Shown: positions 36,546-46,062, counted from the stretch's first letter. The stretch is DNA of 64,000 nt from Gammaproteobacteria bacterium (GCA_018067045.1 JAGPVL010000034.1:102820-166819), one strand, 5' to 3'. Program-made: numbers and translations. The notes: generated from the letters alone by a model not told the origin.

Positions 36546-37724
36546 CTAACTCACCGTGCCGGGGATGCCGCCGCCGGGGAAAGCCAGCCGTAAATTATTC
36601 AGCCAGGTCGTGCCAAACTGCCGCGTAAGCGAGGCGCTGTTATAGGGTACGCCGTAACGCGCCGCCAGTGCGCGCACTCGCGGCGCCACTTCCTTATAAC
36701 GGTTACTGCACATATCTGGAAACAGGTGGTGCTCGATCTGATGCGACAGGTTACCGGATAACACATGGAACAATTTGCTGCCTTCGATATTGCATGAACC
36801 AAGCATTTGACGCAGATACCAGCGGGCACGTGTTTCTCCATCGACCTGTTCTTCCGTAAAGGAATGCGCGCCCGCTGGAAAGTGACCGCAGAAGATAATA
36901 ATAAATGCCCATATGTTGCGCATCACGCTGGCAATAGCATTGGCACCTGCTACCAAGGCGAAAACCATTAGCGGCGAAAACGGCACATAGAATGAAATCG
37001 GGATAGCAACCAGCGCCGCAGCCAACGGCCACGCGATGTAATCCTTGGCCACTTGGCGCCACACTTTGTAGCCGATACGTTTTAACAGGGGCTTTAGCTC
37101 AGCCAACGTCTTTTTACCTTTAAGATGATCATCGATCCCTTGCTCATGAAGGGCAACGCCTTCTTCGAATAACAACATCAGCAGAATAAAATAAATGGGT
37201 TGAAGCAGGAACGCTGGCTTCCATGGCTGAAGAGGCGTGACACGCATAATGCCGTAACCGACATCGAGATCTTTCTCAATCACGTTCGTCCAAGTGTGGT
37301 GGACAACATTATGTGAATGCATCCAGCGATCAGACGGGCTCATCGTATCCCATTCCCAGGTATTAGACTGAATTTCCGGATCCTTCATCCAATCCCACTG
37401 GGCGTGCAATACATTGTGAGCAACCTCCATATTTTCCAAAATTTTAGCGATGCCCAGCATAAACGTACCGAACCCGATAACGCTCAAGAAAACGCCCCAA
37501 CTTGCCAACGGGTGTCCCCATGCCGGCAGAAAAAACAACGCACCGTAAATAATGATACGGCCCGTAACCGCCATGATGCGCTGCGTCTTGATCACTTTAA
37601 GAATGTAGGCGCGATCTCGATCCCCACGGGAGTCGAACACTTCATCGCGAATAGCGTCGAGCTCCGCTCCGAACTCTTCGATCTGATCATCGGTCAGGTC
37701 AACGGGTAAGCGATGGGTTTTCAT
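36546..37724 (-). CDS. Membrane fatty-acid desaturase
   Basis: 392 residues from the ATG at 37724 with GAGG eight bases upstream. The three histidine boxes of the di-iron desaturases are present: HNVLHAQWDWM, HSHNVVHHTW and QIEHHLFPD (the last is the HxxHH/QxxHH type). Membrane segments flank them (IIIYGALFFLPAW, FLSVIGFGTFMLGIA, FILLMLLFEEG, AAALVAIPISFYV). It introduces a cis double bond into acyl chains using O2 and electrons from the ferredoxin reductase encoded just upstream (stop 10 bases before this start). Analogous to the P. aeruginosa DesB-DesC pair; acyl-CoA or lipid substrate and position not decidable here. Confidence 0.93.
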   Translation of the reverse strand: MKTHRLPVDLTDDQIEEFGAELDAIRDEVFDSRGDRDRAYILKVIKTQRIMAVTGRIIIYGALFFLPAWGHPLASWGVFLSVIGFGTFMLGIAKILENMEVAHNVLHAQWDWMKDPEIQSNTWEWDTMSPSDRWMHSHNVVHHTWTNVIEKDLDVGYGIMRVTPLQPWKPAFLLQPIYFILLMLLFEEGVALHEQGIDDHLKGKKTLAELKPLLKRIGYKVWRQVAKDYIAWPLAAALVAIPISFYVPFSPLMVFALVAGANAIASVMRNIWAFIIIFCGHFPAGAHSFTEEQVDGETRARWYLRQMLGSCNIEGSKLFHVLSGNLSHQIEHHLFPDMCSNRYKEVAPRVRALAARYGVPYNSASLTRQFGTTWLNNLRLAFPGGGIPGTVS

Positions 37725-37734
37725 ATTGTGTTCC

Positions 37735-38853
37735 TCACAGATCCAGTTCGCAGTCACCAGCGGCTGCGCAGATACAGGTCTGCACAATGCTGCCAACTTC
37801 GTTTAGAAGTTTGCCAGTACGCAAATCTCGCACGCAGCCGGACACTAAAGTGGTGTTGCACGTGTGGCAGATACCCATGCGGCAGCCGTGCGGTGGATTC
37901 ATACCCGCCTCTTCCGCAACGCGCAGTAGAGGCGTTTCTTTGTCGCCCTCTGCATCGACGCCACTGCGCGCAAAGCGCACTCGCCCGCCGATCGCATCGG
38001 TAGGAATCTCAGTGAAAGGTGCGCGAAAACGTTCGATGTGCAATTGACGGCTGCAACCTGCATCGTCAAAACACTTTTCAATCGCAGCAAGTAGAGACGG
38101 TGGCCCACAAGCATAGACATCGCGCTCTTTCCAGTCTGGGCAAAGCGCACTCATTTGTGTCTCTGAAAAATGCGCACTGCCCTGCACGCCTTGTTCGCGG
38201 GTATAAATCCGGTGCAGGTGGTAGCGCGAATGTTGCTGCGCCATCTCTTTAAGATCTTTGCCAAGCACCACATCGAATTCATGTGGTGCGTAGTGGATAT
38301 GATGAGTATCTGCCAGTCGACCCTGCGCAATCAGGCTGCGCATCATGCTTGCCGCAGGAGTAATACCACTACCCGCCGTGATAAAAAGCGGTAGCACCGG
38401 TTGCGCATCTGGCAAATAAAACTCTCCCTGCGGCAACCCGATAGGCAAGTAATCGCCAACTTTTATATTGCGCACAATATGGTGCGAGATAGTGCCCTCA
38501 TCAATCGCTTTAACCGTAATCGTGAAACACCCATCATCACGCTCTGGCGGTGATGAAATTGTGTACGTACGCGTGTATTGCTTGCCTCCGACCGGAATAC
38601 CCAAACGCACATGCTGACCCGCTCGATGCCCGCGCCAGTTTAACCCCGGCCGAAGCGTAAGAGTCCGTGAGTCCTTGGTTTCATCCCACACATTAACAAC
38701 GCGTGCTTGCAGCTTATGCGTTGTCCAAAGTGGGTTAACGAGTTCAAGATAATGTGACGTTCTAAGAGGCCAAGCAAAATAATCGGTAATCGCACTCATG
38801 CGCGACCATATGGACTTTGAGTGAACGGACTTTCGTGGCGTTTCCTGGAGCAT
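37735..38853 (-). CDS. Ferredoxin reductase with C-terminal 2Fe-2S domain, desaturase partner
   Basis: 372 residues from the ATG at 38853, GAGGG upstream; the frame extends 33 codons further without support. FAD-binding fold with RTYTISSPP, NAD-binding fold with PLFITAGSGITPAASMMRSL and DVYACGPPSLL, then a plant-type 2Fe-2S domain with GCRMGICHTC and a distal VQTCICAAAGD supplying the fourth Cys. It passes electrons from NAD(P)H to the desaturase. Bicistronic with the desaturase. A transcriptional repressor such as DesT is not adjacent. Confidence 0.93.
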   Translation of the reverse strand: MLQETPRKSVHSKSIWSRMSAITDYFAWPLRTSHYLELVNPLWTTHKLQARVVNVWDETKDSRTLTLRPGLNWRGHRAGQHVRLGIPVGGKQYTRTYTISSPPERDDGCFTITVKAIDEGTISHHIVRNIKVGDYLPIGLPQGEFYLPDAQPVLPLFITAGSGITPAASMMRSLIAQGRLADTHHIHYAPHEFDVVLGKDLKEMAQQHSRYHLHRIYTREQGVQGSAHFSETQMSALCPDWKERDVYACGPPSLLAAIEKCFDDAGCSRQLHIERFRAPFTEIPTDAIGGRVRFARSGVDAEGDKETPLLRVAEEAGMNPPHGCRMGICHTCNTTLVSGCVRDLRTGKLLNEVGSIVQTCICAAAGDCELDL

Positions 38854-39452
38854 CGTTGGCCCTCGTAGATTTATATTTATTATGAGGATGCAAGCCGTCA
38901 CGGGTGCCGCGGGGCTTGGCTCAGAGTAGCGATGAAAAGACAACGAGAGCAAGTGAATTTCTATTGTGCGTCTGTAACGACGTATGGATAGATAATTTCA
39001 GCCAAAGGTCACGTAGGCCAACAGAATTGAGAGCACGCGATCTGCCAAGAGCTTTCCGTCTCTTCGCGAGAGAAAATGTCATTTATATCGAGATCGAATT
39101 ATTTCAGGATTACTCTCCCATTATTCCCTTATAACCATAACCTAGACCTCATAGCGCTACAGCCATTCACCCAGCGTCCTTTTCCTGCAACCTAAAGCTC
39201 CCTTAACAACACACTTTTTAAACGCGCTGTTGCCTCAACTTGAAAACCGATAATAGAGGCCCCCAAAAGGGCGAATGTTTTTAAGCGGCCACCATGGTAC
39301 ACAAAACAGCACGTACGTATCACTTTCGCCATTCACCGGCATATTTTCCACCCATCGAATAGCTATTCCCGCAATCGCTTGACTGATGTAGCTTTAATAT
39401 CAACACCTTTGCGCACTTCATGCCAATGGGGCGAACCGGTCAAGGAATAAGA
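38854..39452. other. Long divergent intergenic region
   Basis: 599 bases between the divergent ferredoxin reductase and diguanylate cyclase genes. No open frame with credible codon use and no RNA gene recognised. It should hold both promoters and any fatty-acid-responsive operator, but I could not identify one by eye. Confidence 0.4.
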
Positions 39453-40697
39453 ATGGCGCAGCAGCAAGCAGAATTACCCGAAGAGACACTCACCAATACA
39501 GACAACAATCGGCCTGCGTGGCTTTCAAACCCGATGGACTGGCGCCCAATTGATCGCTTTATTCTACTGGGCAGCTTGGTGTTACTCGCGCCTGGACTCT
39601 TTGCCATAGGGCTAATCGGCACACTCGTGATGGCGCCAGAGTTCGTCTCCCTATCTGTCGCCTACCCCCTACTCGGGCTCTATCTATTTCATATTGCCAT
39701 ATTGCTGGGCTACATTTTTGTTGCGGTAAAACGACGGCGGGCACAAAACGACTGGCCAGCATTTGAAAATGTGATTATTGGCGGCTTTATTCTCGACGTC
39801 ATGGTAAGCAGTTATCTAACCGGCTCTCACTTCACAGAAGGCCTTCTGCTGTTATTTCTGGGTGTCAACATCACCTCCACGCTAGCGCGCATTGAAAAAA
39901 TTCGTTTTTCATATTGGTTTGTCATCGTCACCTTGATGATCATGGCAATAGCCGATTTTAGCGGATACTTTAAAGCTGCACCGTTGATGGAGCGCTCGCT
40001 TTTTCATCCAGACGGCTCTCCCGTTCTTGGCTGGCTAATCGTCCAAGTCACCACCGCCACTACGCTTTCGGCGATCATCTATCTCTGTATTCTTGCCGTA
40101 AGCCGCTGGGTAGAAAGGGAAAACCTGTACCGCGAAATGTCCACCATTGATGGGCTCACTCGCCTAACAAACCGTCGTTCTTTTATTGAACGAGGACAAA
40201 ATGAACTGGCGCGAGTACAACGACGAACTGCAGAAACCAGCTCGGCGCTAGCGTGCATCATGATCGATCTAGATCATTTCAAACGCATCAACGACACCTG
40301 GGGACATCACGCTGGTGACGCCGTACTGGTGGCGGCGTCAGAAATCATGATGGAAAATGCACGCCGCTATGACGAAGTGGGTCGCTACGGCGGCGAAGAA
40401 TTTGCCATCTTACTACCCAGCGTCACGATTGAAGTGGCGACAACTATCGCCGAACGTTTACGCAAAAAAATATGCGAAGCCGTAGTGGAAACGGACGGGC
40501 ATCGTATCACCATTACTGCTAGCCTCGGCGTCGCATGCTATCCAGGCCCTGGCATCAATGATTTGAATGACTTACTTAAAGCGGCAGATCGTGCCCTGTA
40601 CAATGCGAAGGAAAGCGGACGAAATCGTGTTGTTATTGCGACAACATCTACTGATGTAGATACCGTAGCCAACACGCTCTCCGACAGTTCGTCGTAA
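39453..40697 (+). CDS. Membrane diguanylate cyclase
   Basis: 414 residues from the ATG at 39453, AAGGAA upstream; an earlier ATG at 39420 lacks a site. Six or so membrane segments (about 30-210: FILLGSLVLLAPGLFAIGL, YPLLGLYLFHIAILLGYIF) form an uncharacterised sensor. The GGDEF domain follows: DGLTRLTNRRSF, ACIMIDLDHFKRIND and active site RYGGEEFAIL. An RxxD inhibitory site (RRYD) stands five residues before GGEEF, so product inhibition by c-di-GMP is expected. It makes c-di-GMP from two GTP. Stands alone, without a phosphodiesterase nearby. Confidence 0.94.
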   Translation: MAQQQAELPEETLTNTDNNRPAWLSNPMDWRPIDRFILLGSLVLLAPGLFAIGLIGTLVMAPEFVSLSVAYPLLGLYLFHIAILLGYIFVAVKRRRAQNDWPAFENVIIGGFILDVMVSSYLTGSHFTEGLLLLFLGVNITSTLARIEKIRFSYWFVIVTLMIMAIADFSGYFKAAPLMERSLFHPDGSPVLGWLIVQVTTATTLSAIIYLCILAVSRWVERENLYREMSTIDGLTRLTNRRSFIERGQNELARVQRRTAETSSALACIMIDLDHFKRINDTWGHHAGDAVLVAASEIMMENARRYDEVGRYGGEEFAILLPSVTIEVATTIAERLRKKICEAVVETDGHRITITASLGVACYPGPGINDLNDLLKAADRALYNAKESGRNRVVIATTSTDVDTVANTLSDSSS

Positions 40698-40788
40698 CAC
40701 GCACCAACCACGCTGAACTCAGCTGAATCAACAAGCACGTTAAGCCAAGCGCTCCGCCAGTGCAGCAACGCTGAACACCTTATTATGA

Positions 40789-41187
40789 CTAATTACCTGC
40801 AACGTCAACGTGCTGCACTACATCAACGTGAAAACCAGCGGGATCTGTTACGATAAAATGTATTTGCCCCCAAACCTCTTCCTTTAAGTCCATGGCGATA
40901 TTCAGATTAAGATTTTTGGCTTCTGCATACGCTTCCGCCGCATTTTTCACCTCCATCGAAATAACGTAACCGTCTGCGGCCATAATAGGATGCAGAAAGT
41001 CAGGCTGAGTAACATGATTAGGCAATAAAAATCCAAGCTGAACTCCTGTACTCGGTGACAATAGATGTAAATAAAAGCTGGGATCGTAAAATACCGCGTT
41101 AAAACCGAAAACAGTTTCATAAAATTGCTTCACCGCCGCTAGGTTCTGCGTCACCATCACGGGAAACATTGCTTGAATTTCTATCAT
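40789..41187 (-). CDS. VOC-family (glyoxalase/bleomycin-resistance fold) protein
   Basis: 132 residues with a near-perfect Shine-Dalgarno GGAGGTGAT before the ATG. Two beta-alpha-beta-beta-beta modules are visible (FPVMVTQNLAAVKQFYETVFGF; YVISMEVKNAAEAYAEAKNL; IHFIVTDPAGFHVDVVQHV). The second-half Glu/His metal positions are partly replaced, so enzymatic activity is uncertain. It lies 49 bases after an AraC gene in the same direction and may be cotranscribed with it. Confidence 0.88.
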   Translation of the reverse strand: MIEIQAMFPVMVTQNLAAVKQFYETVFGFNAVFYDPSFYLHLLSPSTGVQLGFLLPNHVTQPDFLHPIMAADGYVISMEVKNAAEAYAEAKNLNLNIAMDLKEEVWGQIHFIVTDPAGFHVDVVQHVDVAGN

Positions 41188-41236
41188 TAGATCACCTCCA
41201 ACTCGTGGCCAATTCCGTAGAGCCCATTATTTGGCC

Positions 41237-42049
41237 TTAGCTCAACTTATTATTGTACAAAACGGACAAGCGTCTAAATTCGCTAGGCGTCAATCCAGAA
41301 AGACTCTTAAACTCTCGAATAAAATGCGGTTGATCATAGTAGCAACCCGTCCAAGCTGCTTTATCGCCGGCCGCACTCATGATTTTGAGGGCGCGCTGAA
41401 ACCTCATAACTTTTGAAAATTCGGTTGGCGAAAGCCCTAAATGCAAATGTGCTAACCGCCGAAGTTGCCGAGAAGACAGACCAAATTCAGCGCATTGCTT
41501 ATCAGCTAAACTAATATTGGAGGAGATATTATTCTGGCAATATCGAATAAAGCGCACCAGTCGTGGATCAAGACTGGGATGCTTGACTGTATCGAGCAGT
41601 AACGTTGTTAAGTGCTTGCAGCGAGCCGTAAATTGATGGGGTCGACAGAGAGACTCGTATACGGCATGTAAAATATGATCCGGCAGTAGCTCTAGCGCTG
41701 GGATATCAGCGCCTCTAGCGCCCCACTCGCCCAGTGGAGCCGAAATCAAACCGTGATGCCCCAGCAAACGAAATCGAATACCGAAGTACGAAGCGGGACC
41801 GGTCAGCTCAAAGACAATGGAGGAAGAAAACGGCGTAACAACAAAAGCATCTTCAGGGCAGTTCAAATTGATGATCAAATCAACGCTGTTGTCCGGCACA
41901 CTACGATAGGAATATTGGCCATCGGGTATATTGAGCTGCCAGAAACTCTGCACCCAATGACTTAAAGGCAACGGCGGCAAGAAACATAGATAGCCATTTT
42001 CTTGCAATACGCGGCCTTGGCAAGGCTCGTAGTCTATGTCCAGAAACAT
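41237..42049 (-). CDS. AraC-family transcriptional regulator (DUF6597-type N-terminus)
   Basis: 270 residues from the ATG at 42049; an in-frame GTG at 42061 is an alternative, and neither has a good ribosome site. The N-terminal domain is of the FLPPLPLSHWVQSFWQL / DNSVDLIINL / GIRFRLLGHHGL type, different from the OruR-like proteins elsewhere in this window. The C-terminal helix-turn-helix reads CAEFGLSSRQLRRLAHLHLG and the second helix pair carries YDQPHFIREFKSLSGLTPSEF. Probably regulates itself and the VOC protein gene that follows. Confidence 0.88.
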   Translation of the reverse strand: MFLDIDYEPCQGRVLQENGYLCFLPPLPLSHWVQSFWQLNIPDGQYSYRSVPDNSVDLIINLNCPEDAFVVTPFSSSIVFELTGPASYFGIRFRLLGHHGLISAPLGEWGARGADIPALELLPDHILHAVYESLCRPHQFTARCKHLTTLLLDTVKHPSLDPRLVRFIRYCQNNISSNISLADKQCAEFGLSSRQLRRLAHLHLGLSPTEFSKVMRFQRALKIMSAAGDKAAWTGCYYDQPHFIREFKSLSGLTPSEFRRLSVLYNNKLS

Positions 42050-42116
42050 AATTGATAACACGATTATAGTAAGATTCGGTTTAGATTAATCTAACACTTT
42101 ATTCAGTCCACGCACC

Positions 42117-42557
42117 CTAAACTTTACTTAGCTTCTCCAACAAGGCCGACAACTGTTGCTGCTCGGCGCCACTCAGATTCTCTTCAAATAATACCTCTAT
42201 CTGAGCCGCATACACGGGCCACATTTTGGCTAATAGCTTTTTACCTTCATCCGTAATCGCAATTACATTACCGCGGCCGTCAGATTCACATAGATAGCGC
42301 TCAGCCAACCCTTCTTGCTGAAGCTTGTCGATACGACGTGAAAGATTGTGTTTCGGCAATAGTAGCTTCTCGCCAAGCTCGAACTGACGCAAGCCGTCGC
42401 TACCCGCCCGGTGAAGCTCTAACAGGATGTCATACCAACCCAGCATCGGCAGCTGTGCGTGTTTCAAGGCCGCCTCCACCTGATCAGTAAAGCGCTGACT
42501 GGTACGCAAGAGTTGCGCCCAGGTGCTGATCGCCAATTTGGAAGGTTTCGTTGTCAT
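42117..42557 (-). CDS. MarR-family transcriptional regulator
   Basis: 146 residues. Winged helix-turn-helix with the MarR layout: LGWYDILLELHRAGSDGLRQFELGEKLLLPKHNLSRRIDKLQQEGLAERY divided by the recognition-helix turn, then the wing DGRGNVIAITDEGKKLL. Dimerisation helices at both ends. It is divergent to a rhodanese gene, and two copies of a GTTGCAxATGCAAC palindrome lie between the two starts, so autoregulation and control of the rhodanese are strongly suggested. No Cys is seen that would obviously sense oxidants; the ligand is unknown. Confidence 0.93.
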   Translation of the reverse strand: MTTKPSKLAISTWAQLLRTSQRFTDQVEAALKHAQLPMLGWYDILLELHRAGSDGLRQFELGEKLLLPKHNLSRRIDKLQQEGLAERYLCESDGRGNVIAITDEGKKLLAKMWPVYAAQIEVLFEENLSGAEQQQLSALLEKLSKV

Positions 42558-42579
42558 TTCAATACTCTAAAATTATTTA

Positions 42580-42593
42580 GTTGCAAATGCAAC
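42580..42593. promoter_or_regulatory. MarR operator candidate, site 1
   Basis: GTTGCAAATGCAAC, one mismatch from a perfect palindrome, 22 bases upstream of the marR start. The flanking TTTA is shared with site 2. Confidence 0.8.
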
Positions 42594-42613
42594 GTTATGA
42601 GCCCATCATTTTA

Positions 42614-42627
42614 GTTGCATATGCAAC
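42614..42627. promoter_or_regulatory. MarR operator candidate, site 2
   Basis: GTTGCATATGCAAC, a perfect 14-base palindrome, centred 34 bases from site 1 and 50 bases before the rhodanese start. The two sites occupy the only space for both promoters. Confidence 0.82.
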
Positions 42628-42677
42628 AATATCGAAAGATCACGATAACGAAACGCTCAATAACGAAGGAAAAGATT

Positions 42678-43025
42678 ATGAAACTCAAGACCATTACTCG
42701 CGAACAACTCAAGGCCCGTATCGACAATGGTAGCCCAACCATATTGGTCGAGGCGCTGCCTGCCCGCTACTATGATCAGGCACACTTGCCCGGCGCCATC
42801 AATATTCCGCACGACGACATTCGTGCTGTCGCTTTAACACGACTGCCCGATAAAGCTGCAACGATTGTGGTCTATTGCGCCAGTACGTCTTGTCAGAATT
42901 CTAGGCAGGCTCTCATCACGCTGACACAGATGGGATATGAAGATGCTTACGAATATGTGGAAGGTAAAGCGGACTGGGAGGAAGCAGGCTACCCGTTAGA
43001 AAGTAGCGTGGGCGCTACGGCATAA
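42678..43025 (+). CDS. Rhodanese-like sulfurtransferase
   Basis: 115 residues from the ATG at 42678 with AAGGA upstream. Single rhodanese domain: ILVEALPARYYDQAHLPGAINIPHDDI, then active-site loop VVYCASTSCQNS with the catalytic Cys, then MGYEDAYEYVEGKADWEEAGYP. Proteins of this form transfer sulfane sulfur or bind persulfides. The divergent MarR gene and paired operators suggest inducible expression, perhaps by reactive sulfur or aromatic compounds (inference). Confidence 0.92.
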   Translation: MKLKTITREQLKARIDNGSPTILVEALPARYYDQAHLPGAINIPHDDIRAVALTRLPDKAATIVVYCASTSCQNSRQALITLTQMGYEDAYEYVEGKADWEEAGYPLESSVGATA

Positions 43026-43231
43026 GAAAACTGATGTCTTTTCTGTACTGATCACGCAGGCGGTCTGATCAACCCTCTGCGTGTATTCAATTATGGCCCT
43101 TCACTCAACCCCACAACCAACGACATTTTGGCACTAATTACCCGCCGCAATATGCGATAGTCTGGCCAAGCATGGCGCTTGCTTGCGCCCTCAGAACTGA
43201 ATCGTTAAATAACAACAATAGGACGCACCCC

Positions 43232-44737
43232 ATGAATTTTGAGGAATATCGCAGCCACGACGCGACAGGTTTAGCCGAACTCGTTGCTAAAAGGGACGTG
43301 ACCGCCGCGGAACTATTGGAAATTGCGATATCCCGTGCCGAACAGGTGAACGGCGACGTGAATGGCCTCATTATTCCGCTCTATGAACAAGCCCGTCAGC
43401 GTGCCAGCGGCCCATTAGAAGGCCCGTTCGCGGGTGTACCGATGTTAGTGAAAGACCTTTTTCAAGAAATCGGCGGCGCCCCCCATTACATGGGCAACAA
43501 GGCGCTGCGCGCGCAAAACTATCTCGCCGACGCCGATTCAACCTTGGTGGCACGCTGGAAAGCGGCAGGTCTCGTGCCGTTTGGCCGCACCAATACGCCA
43601 GAGTTTGGCGCCAAAGGCATCACTGAGCCGGAATCGTTTGGCCCAGCTCGTAATCCATGGAATACCGAACACACACCGGGCGGCTCATCTGGCGGTTCAG
43701 CCGCCATGGTCGCATCAGGCGTCGTGCCGGTGGCGGGCGCAAATGACGGCGGCGGCAGTATTCGTATCCCAGCGGCGTGCTGCGGTTTATTCGGATTAAA
43801 ACCCGGCCGTGGCCGTACACCTTGGGGGCCAGAGTTTACCGAGGCGATGCACGGCATTGCGGTAAACCATGTGCTCACGCGCTCAGTGCGCGATAGCGCC
43901 TTGTTACTTGATGCAACGCACGGCGATGAACGCGGTAGCCTGTTCCATATCGCCCCGCCCGCACAAAGCTACCTAGCAGCTATGAACACGCCGCCAAAAA
44001 AACTACGCATTGGGTTCTCAACACGCTCACCGCTTGGCACAGCGGTGGATCCCGAAGCCGTGCGAGCGGTAGAAAAAGCCATCGTGCTGCTGAAAGATTT
44101 AGGTCACGAAGTGGAAGAAGCGGAGCCGCAAGTGGATGGTCGGCAAATGTGCTTTGATTGGCTCACCGTTTGGTTTGGTCAATGTGCTGCAACCGTTGCT
44201 TCAGTACGCGAGAAAACCGGCTGCGGTAACGACGGCTTTGAATTGGACACGCTAGCTATGGCCGCTTTTGGTCGCACCGTTAGCGCAGAGCAATACGCTA
44301 TCTGCCAAGGTCGCTGGCAGCATTCCATGATCGCGCTTGATACCTTCTTACAAGGCTATGATTTTTTATTGACGCCAACGCTGGCAACGCCACCGCAAAA
44401 AATTGGTGCTCTGGATACTCCGCTCTGGCAGCAGCACGCAATGAAAGTCATCCTTGCTTTACGTGGCGAAAAACTGGTGATGAAAAGTGGCATGATCGAA
44501 GAAGCTGCTATTGAAAACCTCCGCCATACACCGTTCACGCAGTACGCCAATATCACCGGCGTACCTGCTATGTCGGTGCCGTTGCATTGGTGTGACAGTT
44601 CATCAGGTAATGGTTTGCCAATGGGCGTGCAATTTGTTGGCGGGCATGGCGACGAAGGCAAGCTGTTATCATTGGCCGCGCAACTAGAGCAAAGCGCGCC
44701 CTGGTTTCACCGCACGCCGCCGGAAGGGATTGCCTAG
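43232..44737 (+). CDS. Amidase (amidase-signature family)
   Basis: 501 residues from the ATG at 43232 with AGGA eight bases upstream. The Ser-cisSer-Lys triad is visible: Lys in MLVKDLFQ, cis-Ser in the Gly/Ser-rich TPGGSSGGSAAMVA, and nucleophile Ser in DGGGSIRIPAACCGLFGLKP. Length and C-terminal NITGVPAMSVPL fit the 6-aminohexanoate-cyclic-dimer hydrolase/aryl-amidase branch rather than GatA, and no gatB or gatC is nearby. Hydrolyses an unidentified amide. The upstream 200 bases contain only a weak hairpin (CACGCAG/CTGCGTG near 43053-43083). Confidence 0.9.
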   Translation: MNFEEYRSHDATGLAELVAKRDVTAAELLEIAISRAEQVNGDVNGLIIPLYEQARQRASGPLEGPFAGVPMLVKDLFQEIGGAPHYMGNKALRAQNYLADADSTLVARWKAAGLVPFGRTNTPEFGAKGITEPESFGPARNPWNTEHTPGGSSGGSAAMVASGVVPVAGANDGGGSIRIPAACCGLFGLKPGRGRTPWGPEFTEAMHGIAVNHVLTRSVRDSALLLDATHGDERGSLFHIAPPAQSYLAAMNTPPKKLRIGFSTRSPLGTAVDPEAVRAVEKAIVLLKDLGHEVEEAEPQVDGRQMCFDWLTVWFGQCAATVASVREKTGCGNDGFELDTLAMAAFGRTVSAEQYAICQGRWQHSMIALDTFLQGYDFLLTPTLATPPQKIGALDTPLWQQHAMKVILALRGEKLVMKSGMIEEAAIENLRHTPFTQYANITGVPAMSVPLHWCDSSSGNGLPMGVQFVGGHGDEGKLLSLAAQLEQSAPWFHRTPPEGIA

Positions 44738-44774
44738 TGTCGTCTGCGAGGTATGCGAGAAAAAGTCTAACTCA

Positions 44775-44874
44775 CTTGTGGGAGCCTGTTTGCAGGCGAT
44801 CGGATAGGCAGCTTGGACAGTCAAGAGTAGCGCCTCGACTCGGCGCTGTTCGCTTGCAAGTAAGCTCCTACAAG
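44775..44874. repeat. Inverted pair of REP-like elements
   Basis: CTTGTGGGAGCCTGTTTGCA at 44775 on the plus strand and its family complement CGCTTGCAAGTAAGCTCCTA at 44851, flanking a GCGCC/GGCGC hairpin. The same element recurs at 48438-48912, near 59322 and at 63655-64000. It resembles the REP sequences of Pseudomonas, placed between genes. Confidence 0.85.
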
Positions 44875-44952
44875 GGTGATCCGCGCATGAAGGGGTGCGT
44901 TTCTTCGACGACTATTTCTTTCACTCCGCAACAGCTCTAACTAGGCGCCCTC

Positions 44953-45426
44953 ATGACACGCATTGCCCTTTTTGCCGATGTGCAAAACGTCTACTACACC
45001 ACTCGTCAGGCCTACGGCCGCCAGTTTAATTACCGCGCATTGTGGCAACAAGTGAGCGAGCAAGGCGACATTGTTGTTGCGAACGCCTACGCCACCGAAC
45101 GCGGCGATGATGGGCAAATAAAGTTCCAAGAGGCGCTCAGGCACATTGGCTTCACGGTTAAATTAAAGCCCTATATTCAACGCAGCGATGGCTCCAGCAA
45201 AGGCGATTGGGATGTCGGCATTGCGGTTGATGTCATGTCCGTTGCCGCCGACGTAGACAAGATCGTGCTGCTGTCTGGCGATGGCGATTTTGATGTGCTA
45301 CTCCGTAAAATTATTGACGTGTACGACGTCCGCGCAGAGGTTTATGGGGTGCCCGTGCTCACCGCAAAATCGTTAATGGATGCTGCCAGTCAATTCCATT
45401 CTATCGACGCGGCGCTTCTGCTGTAG
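44953..45426 (+). CDS. NYN-domain (LabA/DUF88) putative ribonuclease
   Basis: 157 residues, a PIN-like NYN fold: ALFADVQNVYY with the first acidic residue, KGDWDVGIAVDVMSVA with a central acidic pair, and IVLLSGDGDFDVLLRKI with the terminal acidic cluster. These carboxylates bind metal in NYN nucleases. RNA is the expected substrate; the specific target is unknown. It stands downstream of the REP pair, separated from the amidase, and upstream of the metallopeptidase-like gene. Confidence 0.9.
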   Translation: MTRIALFADVQNVYYTTRQAYGRQFNYRALWQQVSEQGDIVVANAYATERGDDGQIKFQEALRHIGFTVKLKPYIQRSDGSSKGDWDVGIAVDVMSVAADVDKIVLLSGDGDFDVLLRKIIDVYDVRAEVYGVPVLTAKSLMDAASQFHSIDAALLL

Positions 45427-45552
45427 AGAGCCAAACATTGCGAGGTGCGACTCACCTCAACCCGCCCGCGCATCCACCGGCACGGATGCGCTATACTTTC
45501 CTAAATCGTATGTTCCAGTCCGTACGTCTCACTATTAGCCACTGATTACCCT

Positions 45553-46062
45553 ATGAGCGCTCGACCACCAAAATATCTCAATGGTTACCCTGCGGAGCTG
45601 CAGCAGCAAGCGCTCACGCTACTACAAGATAATAAGATCGGTGAGTTTTTAAAGAAGCGCCACCCTACCGCACATACGTTATCGTCTGCCAATGCGCTGT
45701 ATGACTACACCTTAGATATTAAAAATACGTTTTTGCGCTCATCGCCGCCGATCAGCAAGGTGATTTACGACGATAAAATTCATGTCATTAATCAGGCGCT
45801 CGGATTGCATACGTTTGTAAGCCGAGTACAAGGCAACAAGCTCAAAGCGAAAAAGGAAATTCGCATCTCAACGCTATTTCGCAACACACCCGAAGCCTTT
45901 CTACGCATGATCGTCGTCCACGAACTGGCGCACCTGCGCGAAAAAGACCACAACAAGGCATTCTATAAGCTCTGTCAGCATATGGAGCCGAGCTATCACC
46001 AGCTTGAGTTTGAAGTGCGTCTATACCTGTACCATCGTGATCAATATGGCGATCTCTGGTAA
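45553..46062 (+). CDS. YgjP-like metallopeptidase-domain protein
   Basis: 169 residues. Zinc-protease motif VVHELAHLREKDHNKAFYKL (HExxH followed by a third His), embedded in a domain of the DUF45/YgjP type and ending HRDQYGDLW. Predicted soluble, no signal peptide. A peptidase role is expected from the motif; no substrate is known. Confidence 0.88.
   Translation: MSARPPKYLNGYPAELQQQALTLLQDNKIGEFLKKRHPTAHTLSSANALYDYTLDIKNTFLRSSPPISKVIYDDKIHVINQALGLHTFVSRVQGNKLKAKKEIRISTLFRNTPEAFLRMIVVHELAHLREKDHNKAFYKLCQHMEPSYHQLEFEVRLYLYHRDQYGDLW

Noticed and set aside
36330..36593. 87-codon plus-strand frame
   Set aside because: It runs through the desaturase terminator and into the end of the desaturase gene.
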